From an uncultured bacterium (GTDB lineage Bacteria; Bacillota; Clostridia; Lachnospirales; Anaerotignaceae), in NCBI GenBank assembly GCA_905214825.1, contig CAJMNV010000060.1, forward strand, positions 1 through 11,320: a stretch of DNA of 11,320 nt. The letters are read 5' to 3'. This document shows positions 5,846 through 11,320 of this stretch, piece by piece. The position numbers and the translations under genes were made by a program. Numbering within the stretch: position 1 is the first letter of the stretch; each line of letters starts with the position of its first letter. The notes under the pieces are model-generated. The model saw only the letters and a list, made by a program, of their open reading frames with translations. It was not told the DNA's origin and did not search any database.

Positions 5846-7737
5846 TCCAATTCAAATGCACCAGTATATAATTGATAATACTTGCCTTTTTCTGCAATCA
5901 ACTGTGCATGATTACCACGTTCGATGATGTGTCCTTTTTCAAGCACCATAATCACATCTGCATTCTGTACCGTAGACAATCTGTGTGCAATGACAAAAAC
6001 CGTTCTTCCTTTCATCAAAGCGTCCATACCACGTTGTACAATGGCTTCTGTTCTGGTATCAATGGAAGATGTGGCTTCGTCCAGTATCATAGCAGGCGGG
6101 TCAGCCACAGCCGCTCTTGCAATGGAAATCAGTTGTCGTTGTCCTTGTGAAAGTCCGGAGCCATCTCCCGACAATATTGTCTGATATCCTTCTGGCAACA
6201 TATGAATGAAACTATCCGCATTGGCAAGTTTTGCTGCGGCAATACATTCTTCGTCTGTTGCTTGCAAATTGCCATAACGAATATTGTCCATCACCGTTCC
6301 TGTAAACAAATGCACATCTTGTAACACAATGCCCAACGAATAACGCAAATCTTCTTTTTTAATTTTATTGATATTGATACCATCATACCGAATTTTACCA
6401 TCTGCCAAATCATAAAAACGGTTAATCAAATTTGTGATTGTAGTTTTACCTGCACCGGTTGCCCCAACAAACGCCACTTTCTGTCCTGGCTCTGCATACA
6501 ATGTGATATTGTGCAATATCGTTTTTTCTTCTGTATACCCAAAATCCACATCAAAAAACCGAATATCGCCTTTCAATTCCACATAACTGATACTGCCGTC
6601 GCTATGTGGGTGTTTCCAAGCCCAAAGTCCTGTATGGTCTGCACATTCTTGTAATATCCCTTGTGCATCATATTTTGCATTAACCAATGTCACATACCCA
6701 TCATCTGTTTCCACTTCTTCATCTAACAATGTAAACACACGCTTTGCCCCTGCAAATGCCATCACAACTGCATTCATCTGCTGTGAAACTTGGCTAATGG
6801 GCATAGAAAAACTTTTTGACAACTGCAAAAAAGACACAATCGCTCCCAAAGTCAAACCACCTACACCATGCAATGCCAATGCACCACCCACAATAGCAAT
6901 CAACACATACTGTAAATTGCCCAAATTCATCATAATCGGCATCAATATATTTGCATATTGGTTTGCTTTTGTGGCACAATGACAAAGTTGTTCATTTTTT
7001 TGTTGAAATACTGCTTTTGCTTTTTCTTCATGGCAAAATACTTTTACCACTTTTTGCCCATGTATCATTTCTTCAATATAACCATTCATATCACCCAACG
7101 CTTCTTGTTGTTTGATAAAATAAATTCCGCTATGTCCTGCAATATATTTCATACAACGCATGACACCAATCATCACCACAATCACAAGCACTGTCAAATG
7201 TATGCTGGTATACAACATTGCACAAAACACCGCCACAATCGTCACCACAGAAGAAAACATTTGTGGAATACTTTGTGAAATCATCTGTCGCAATGTATCA
7301 ATATCATTGGTATAACGGCTCATAATATCTCCATGTGTATGGGTATCAAAATACCGTATGGGTAATTTTTGCATATGTGCAAATAATGTATCTCGAATTT
7401 CTTTCAAAACCCCTTGTGATATGACAACCATGTTGAAGTTATACAAAAATGTACTTGTAAGCCCAATCAAATAAATGCCACCCATCACACAAACTGCCTG
7501 AAACAGTCCTGCAAAATCAGGCACAGCCACTTGCAACAACGGTGTAATATAATCATCAATAACCACCTTCAAAAACAAAGAACCCATCACACCACAAACG
7601 GCACTCAACAATATACAAAACAACACCAATCCAAACCGCAATTTGTATTTTTTGATATAACCCATCAATCGTTTCATGGTTTCTTTTTCCATTTTGGGTC
7701 GTCCAACAGGGACAGTTTTTTCATTTTTTTTGCTCAT
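5842..7737 (-). CDS. ABC exporter half-transporter with catalytic Walker B (heterodimer partner 2)
   Basis: This 631-aa inner-membrane protein has about six membrane helices (roughly residues 35-325) followed by an ATPase domain. Visible motifs are Walker A GATGAGKTT (425-433), Q-loop Q473, signature LSQGQ (529-533), Walker B MILDE with catalytic E554, and H585 of the H-loop. The signature has Q in place of the first G of LSGGQ, so this subunit offers a complete Walker A/B but a degenerate signature, the mirror of its partner. Between the two domains is an insertion of about 50 residues (341-390, containing GLWAWKHPH) that a minimal exporter lacks; I recall similar inserts in Clostridia homologues. 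The gene overlaps its partner by ATGA and has an AAGGAGGG site 8 nt upstream. Substrate is unknown; drug or small lipophilic molecule efflux is inferred from the family (compare TM287/288, LmrCD, BmrCD). Confidence 0.9.
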   Translation of the reverse strand: MSKKNEKTVPVGRPKMEKETMKRLMGYIKKYKLRFGLVLFCILLSAVCGVMGSLFLKVVIDDYITPLLQVAVPDFAGLFQAVCVMGGIYLIGLTSTFLYNFNMVVISQGVLKEIRDTLFAHMQKLPIRYFDTHTHGDIMSRYTNDIDTLRQMISQSIPQMFSSVVTIVAVFCAMLYTSIHLTVLVIVVMIGVMRCMKYIAGHSGIYFIKQQEALGDMNGYIEEMIHGQKVVKVFCHEEKAKAVFQQKNEQLCHCATKANQYANILMPIMMNLGNLQYVLIAIVGGALALHGVGGLTLGAIVSFLQLSKSFSMPISQVSQQMNAVVMAFAGAKRVFTLLDEEVETDDGYVTLVNAKYDAQGILQECADHTGLWAWKHPHSDGSISYVELKGDIRFFDVDFGYTEEKTILHNITLYAEPGQKVAFVGATGAGKTTITNLINRFYDLADGKIRYDGININKIKKEDLRYSLGIVLQDVHLFTGTVMDNIRYGNLQATDEECIAAAKLANADSFIHMLPEGYQTILSGDGSGLSQGQRQLISIARAAVADPPAMILDEATSSIDTRTEAIVQRGMDALMKGRTVFVIAHRLSTVQNADVIMVLEKGHIIERGNHAQLIAEKGKYYQLYTGAFELE

Positions 7738-9482
7738 TCTGCTATCCCTCCTTTTTGTTGAGAAGCGTATACTTCTTGATAAATTGTATTATTTTGCAAC
7801 AACTCTTTGTGTGTACCCACACCATCTATTTTTCCGTTTTCCATTACCAATATCATATCTGCATGTTCCACAGAAGAAATTCTTTGTGCAATGATAATTT
7901 TTGTTGTATTTGGTATTTCTTCTGAAAATGCTTTTCGTATCAAAGCATCTGTTTTGGTATCCACAGCACTGGTAGAGTCATCTAATATCAGTATTTTGGG
8001 TTTTTTAAGCAATGCTCTTGCAATACAAAGTCTTTGTTTTTGTCCACCAGATACATTGGCACCACCTTGTTCAATATATGTATCATATTTATCTGGAAAT
8101 GTTTGTATAAAATCATCAGCTTGTGCCAATTTACAAGCATGTTCCATTTCCGCATCAGTTGCATCTTCTTTTCCCCAACGCAAATTTTCTTTTATTGTGC
8201 CAGAAAACAGTTCATTTTTTTGCAATACCATTGCCACTTCTTTTCGCAATGCTTCCAAATCATATGCTCGTACATCCATACCACCCACTTTGACACACCC
8301 TTTTGTCACATCATACAATCTGGGTATCAGTTGTACCAATGTACTTTTTGCACTGCCTGTGCCACCAATAATGCCCACAGTTGCCCCTGATGGTATTGTC
8401 AAATTGATACGATTTAAGCACAATTCATCTGCATGTTCTCCATATTGGAAATCCACATTATCAAATATAATACTACCATCTGCTACTGTATATACAGGAT
8501 TTTCTTGATGGTGAATATCACTTTGTTCTTGCAATATTTCGTCTGCCCTTTCCAGAGAATCATAGTGAATGGTACTCTTTACAAACACCATGGAAAACAT
8601 CATCAAGCTCATCAATATCTGCATAGTGTAAGAAAACATACTTGCCAAATCCCCTGTTGTCATACCAATTACAGGGTTATTTCCAGATGCCACAATGAAT
8701 TTTGCACCAAACCATGAAATCAACAGCATACAACCATATGCACAAAATTGCATCAAAGGAGCAGTAAATGCCAATATTTTTTCTGCTTTTGAAAAGTCTT
8801 GATAAATTTCATGAGAAACAGAACAAAATTTTTCTGTTTCATGTGCTTCTCGTACAAAAGATTTTACCACACGAATACCATGCAAATTTTCCTGTACCAC
8901 ATTATTTAATTTGTCATAAGTAGAAAATATACGATCAAATATTGGCTTGGCAATGCGTACAATCAGCCAGATACCAAAACCCAATATTGGCAATGCAATC
9001 ACAAATATAGGGGCTAATGATGCATTCACACGAAATGCCATAAATAAAGCAAAAATCATCATAATGGGAGAACGTACTGCCACACGAATTGCCATTTGAT
9101 AAGAATTTTGAATATTGGTAATATCGGTTGTCAAACGGGTGACAATACTTGCGGCTGAAAATTTATCAATATTGGAAAAAGAATACCCCTGCACTTTTTC
9201 ATACATATCCGACCGTAAATTTTTGGCAAAACCTGCCGATGCCTCAGCTGCACATTTACCAGACAACACTCCAAGCAACAAGGAAACCAAGCAACAAACC
9301 ACCAACACCAGTCCTATTTTCAAAATATACTGCATGTTCCCAGCTTCAATCCCAAAGTCAATCAGTTTTGCCATAAGCAATGGAATGATAACCTCCAAAA
9401 CCACCTCAAATGTAACAAACAACGGTGCCAGAATAGAACTTCTTTTATATTCTCTGACACTACCCAACAATGTTCGTATCAT
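7734..9482 (-). CDS. ABC exporter half-transporter with degenerate ATP site (heterodimer partner 1)
   Basis: A 582-aa membrane ABC exporter subunit with six predicted helices (about 17-40, 53-75, 133-150, 157-176, 240-262, 276-300) and a C-terminal ATPase domain. Walker A reads GGTGSAKST (373-381), with A378 where G is normal. The signature VSGGQ (477-481) is intact. Walker B ILILDD ends in D502 where the catalytic glutamate should be, and the H-loop histidine is Q533. These changes define the non-hydrolysing site of heterodimeric exporters such as TM287/288, so the protein should work only with the downstream subunit. The start at 9482 is chosen because AGGAGG lies 9 nt upstream; the frame stays open to 9515 but those upstream starts have no ribosome-binding site. 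It lies 39 nt after the marR-type gene, probably in one transcript. Confidence 0.9.
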   Translation of the reverse strand: MIRTLLGSVREYKRSSILAPLFVTFEVVLEVIIPLLMAKLIDFGIEAGNMQYILKIGLVLVVCCLVSLLLGVLSGKCAAEASAGFAKNLRSDMYEKVQGYSFSNIDKFSAASIVTRLTTDITNIQNSYQMAIRVAVRSPIMMIFALFMAFRVNASLAPIFVIALPILGFGIWLIVRIAKPIFDRIFSTYDKLNNVVQENLHGIRVVKSFVREAHETEKFCSVSHEIYQDFSKAEKILAFTAPLMQFCAYGCMLLISWFGAKFIVASGNNPVIGMTTGDLASMFSYTMQILMSLMMFSMVFVKSTIHYDSLERADEILQEQSDIHHQENPVYTVADGSIIFDNVDFQYGEHADELCLNRINLTIPSGATVGIIGGTGSAKSTLVQLIPRLYDVTKGCVKVGGMDVRAYDLEALRKEVAMVLQKNELFSGTIKENLRWGKEDATDAEMEHACKLAQADDFIQTFPDKYDTYIEQGGANVSGGQKQRLCIARALLKKPKILILDDSTSAVDTKTDALIRKAFSEEIPNTTKIIIAQRISSVEHADMILVMENGKIDGVGTHKELLQNNTIYQEVYASQQKGGIAE

Positions 9483-9521
9483 ATTTGAAAACCTCCTTCT
9501 TTTCATACAAACCATATCTTG

Positions 9522-9956
9522 TCAATCGCAGCCTATATTTTTTTGCATTTTTTTCAAAATATCCAAAAATATCCGTTGTTCTTCTTCTGTAATATCCTGA
9601 TACAGCTTTTGTTCCAAAATTTCAATATTATCTGCCGCCAAATAGTAAATATCCCACCCCTTTTGTGTCAGCGTAATTTTTTTGAGCCTTGCATCTTCTT
9701 TTACCACTTCTCTTTTAATCATGCCTTTTTTTTCCATTAAGCATAATACCTTTGACACTGTGGAGCGACGGACAAAAAAATGATTTTCCAAATCTTTTTG
9801 GTACACATCATTTTTCTGTTTTGCCAAATATCCAATCACAAGCATATTTTGCCCTGTCACACATTCTCCTAATTTTTCGCTATTCATTGCATCCAGCTCT
9901 CGAAAAAAAATATGTGTCAATTTATTTAATAATACAACCGTTTTTTCACACCTCAT
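9522..9956 (-). CDS. MarR-family transcriptional regulator
   Basis: A 144-aa winged-helix DNA-binding protein, expected to act as a dimer. The helix-turn-helix covers about residues 53-80 (QKDLENHF, then the recognition helix VRRSTVSKVLCLMEKKG). The wing carries the conserved D/R pair in KEDARLKKITLT (87-97), and the N- and C-terminal helices form the dimer interface. It is first in a unit with the two ABC exporter genes, the usual layout of a local repressor that is released by an exported compound; the ligand is unknown. The start ATG at 9956 has an AAGGGG site 6 nt upstream. The promoter contains an inverted repeat that could be its own operator. Confidence 0.9.
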   Translation of the reverse strand: MRCEKTVVLLNKLTHIFFRELDAMNSEKLGECVTGQNMLVIGYLAKQKNDVYQKDLENHFFVRRSTVSKVLCLMEKKGMIKREVVKEDARLKKITLTQKGWDIYYLAADNIEILEQKLYQDITEEEQRIFLDILKKMQKNIGCD

Positions 9957-9990
9957 AACAAACCCCTTTTATTTGTTAGCCATCAAACTG

Positions 9991-10026
9991 TTTTGCATGA
10001 AACATTATACGCCACTGAATGCAAAA
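9991..10026. promoter_or_regulatory. Candidate operator: inverted repeat around the marR promoter -10
   Basis: TTTTGCAT (9991-9998) and ATGCAAAA (10019-10026) are a perfect 8-bp inverted pair with a 20-nt gap. The gap holds the -10 box; one arm touches the -35 box and the other sits on the predicted transcription start. Such placement suits repression by the adjacent MarR-family protein, but the spacing (28 bp centre to centre) is wider than a single classic MarR site, so two dimers or another regulator are possible. Confidence 0.5.
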
Positions 10027-10031
10027 GTCAA
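10004..10031 (-). promoter_or_regulatory. Sigma-A promoter of the marR-ABC exporter unit
   Basis: A -35 TTGACT (10031-10026) and consensus -10 TATAAT (10009-10004) are separated by 16 nt. Transcription should start near 9997, about 40 nt before the marR-type gene. Confidence 0.85.
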
Positions 10032-10064
10032 TCCATTTTCTATATTCTAATAAAATTTTAAATC

Positions 10065-10098
10065 AAAAAAGATTTATCTTTTTCAAAATAAATCTTTT
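10065..10098 (-). terminator. Intrinsic terminator after the membrane-protein gene
   Basis: An 11-bp perfect stem, AAAAGATTTAT (10098-10088) with ATAAATCTTTT (10077-10067), closes a 10-nt loop and runs into a U6 tract (10070-10065). The stem is A+T-rich with A-runs opposite U-runs, so it could also work in the opposite direction. It begins about 10 nt after the stop of the upstream gene. Confidence 0.75.
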
Positions 10099-10107
10099 CA
10101 TACATCT

Positions 10108-10602
10108 TTATATATCATCTTTTAAAAAACAACAAATGCCATAAATAAAATAAACACGATACAAAAACAAAAACAAAACCATTGCCCAATGCAATATCGG
10201 AATATTGAGTACCAAACATCTGCTTAATGTTGCAACTGTACCAATCAATACCAAATTCTTAATTTTCGTTGGCAAATATGGTTCTGCTGTTTTTTCATAT
10301 ACCCACACCCCAATATCATAAAACAACACCAAATCCAACATCATAATCAAAATCAGTACGCCCCAAACCAGTACATCATTTGAAACATAAAATCGCATAA
10401 ATGCCAGCATCATACAACTTACAATCAATACCCCACACAGTATTTCTAACTTAGGTTCTTTTTTTTGTTTGGTCATACGTTTGATTGCCAAAAAACATAT
10501 CATATAACCCAGCCAATCTGGCGAAATATTGATTTTATAAACACTATAATCCAAAAAAAGCAACAAACAGCCCAATGCAAACAAATTTCTAACATACAAC
10601 AT
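10108..10602 (-). CDS. Small multi-pass membrane protein of unknown function
   Basis: A 164-aa very hydrophobic protein with five or six predicted membrane segments (about 6-24, 31-43, 52-73, 77-102, 114-134, 136-159). The N-terminal pattern of a helix with LLLFLDYSVYKI, then INISPDWLGYMICFLAIKRM resembles a type of uncharacterised Firmicutes membrane protein I have seen, with a PD-IGY turn, but I cannot name a family. No catalytic motif is visible. It starts 3 nt after the preceding gene, whose last codons contain its AAAGGAG site (about 11 nt spacing), so the two are almost certainly co-transcribed. A terminator follows. Confidence 0.72.
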   Translation of the reverse strand: MLYVRNLFALGCLLLFLDYSVYKINISPDWLGYMICFLAIKRMTKQKKEPKLEILCGVLIVSCMMLAFMRFYVSNDVLVWGVLILIMMLDLVLFYDIGVWVYEKTAEPYLPTKIKNLVLIGTVATLSRCLVLNIPILHWAMVLFLFLYRVYFIYGICCFLKDDI

Positions 10603-10605
10603 ATC

Positions 10606-11319
10606 TTATATTGCTCCTTTTTCTTCTAAAACGTTATAAATATTCAGAATACGACCATTTGTTACTTTTTTCAAAATACTATCAAAATCTTGTTTGGTTT
10701 GTGTACCACTTTTTGTTATACCAATCAAGCTTGGCTCTATTTCAAATATTGTTGTATTTCTGTCATCACTTTTGACATCTGACAAATACAGATAACATCT
10801 CATTGTTTTTCCTTTTTGCAAAGTAAATGGAAATTGTATCTCCTCACCATATTCTGTCATCAACTGCAATTTTATTGGTGATAATACAGGTTCTATATGC
10901 GTAAACATCACAGTTTCATTTGCGATAATCTGATAATATTCTTTTCCATTTTCTTTTTCCTGTTTGATACACACATCATACAAATCACAATTAGCAAAAT
11001 GGTTGCTTTGTGTCCGAAAATGTATGCGACCAATATCCGCTTGTTCCACATGTCCGTCTTTTGTTTCAAATCTTATTTTTTTGATATGTATGTCACGTCT
11101 CTGTACAGGGCACATCATTTTCACCTGTCTGATTTCATACATTCCATATTTTTCCATAACAATTTCTTGCACGCCTTCTGTTTCAATATCTGGCATACCA
11201 TTTTCTGAAAAAAATGAAATTGTTTTTATACTATCTTTGTTCCTAACATTGGTAATATAATATAGTGAAATTTCTTGCCATATTGCATTCTTCCATGTTT
11301 TTTCATATTGATGTGTCAA
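10606..11319 (-). CDS. Hypothetical protein, cut at its N terminus by the window edge
   Basis: The reading frame is open for 237 codons up to the right edge; the first visible codon is TTG with no room to judge a ribosome-binding site, so the true start is probably outside the window. The visible part has no membrane helix or signal peptide. It is rich in beta-prone, polar stretches (for example IHFRTQS, FPFTLQKGKTMRCYLYLSD), suggesting a globular beta-rich domain. I do not recognise a family. It is directly followed by a membrane protein gene, so the pair may act together at the envelope; that is inference from spacing only. Confidence 0.65.
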   Translation of the reverse strand: MTHQYEKTWKNAIWQEISLYYITNVRNKDSIKTISFFSENGMPDIETEGVQEIVMEKYGMYEIRQVKMMCPVQRRDIHIKKIRFETKDGHVEQADIGRIHFRTQSNHFANCDLYDVCIKQEKENGKEYYQIIANETVMFTHIEPVLSPIKLQLMTEYGEEIQFPFTLQKGKTMRCYLYLSDVKSDDRNTTIFEIEPSLIGITKSGTQTKQDFDSILKKVTNGRILNIYNVLEEKGAI

Positions 11320-11320
11320 A

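Noticed and set aside
7807..8508. A 233-codon plus-strand frame opposite the ABC ATPase domain
   Set aside because: The opposite strand encodes clear Walker and signature motifs in frame; this frame has none and no promoter.
9483..9515. Longer start for the first ABC gene at 9515 or 9506
   Set aside because: The AGGAGG site lies downstream of these codons and is correctly spaced for 9482.
1..11320. CRISPR arrays, tRNA or rRNA genes, selenocysteine UGA codons
   Set aside because: No regularly spaced direct repeats, no cloverleaf or rRNA segment, and no gene that needs in-frame UGA read-through were seen.

Overview
The window looks like chromosomal DNA from a low-GC, anaerobic, Clostridia-type Firmicute. 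The base composition is strongly A+T-rich, strong AGGAGG ribosome-binding sites precede most genes, promoters are of sigma-A type with TTGACA and TATAAT boxes, and there is a purine riboswitch and a split xanthine dehydrogenase. Species cannot be read from the sequence. Every gene I accept lies on the minus strand, so transcription runs from right to left.

Right edge to about 10.1 kb: a gene cut by the window edge is followed 3 nt later by a small multi-pass membrane protein. I recognise neither. They end in an A+T-rich intrinsic terminator. From 10.03 to 5.84 kb is a drug-efflux type unit. A strong promoter carrying an inverted repeat drives a MarR-family repressor and then two ABC exporter half-transporters that overlap by ATGA. 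The two have complementary degenerate ATPase motifs, which marks an asymmetric heterodimer.

From 5.82 to 1.56 kb is a purine-oxidation operon: xdhB (FAD subunit), xdhC (2Fe-2S subunit), xdhA (molybdenum subunit) and a MocA-like molybdenum cofactor cytidylyltransferase. All four are joined by short overlaps and end in a terminator that begins inside the last codons of mocA. From 1.53 kb to 51 is guaD (guanine deaminase) on its own promoter. It sits behind a purine riboswitch whose guanine-type aptamer shares sequence with a downstream long-range terminator. Together these genes would convert guanine to xanthine and xanthine to urate, with the enzyme's cofactor finished by MocA.

The first ~44 bases hold a strong hairpin typical of the right end of an IS200/IS605 (TnpB-type) element. 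The element itself would lie to the left of the window, and its end abuts the guaD stop codon.

The most interesting signal is the guaD leader. As drawn it is a guanine-ON transcriptional switch with a divergent aptamer (weak P3, mismatch in P1, two core substitutions). The rest is mostly recognisable biology; I did not find a convincing wholly new system.
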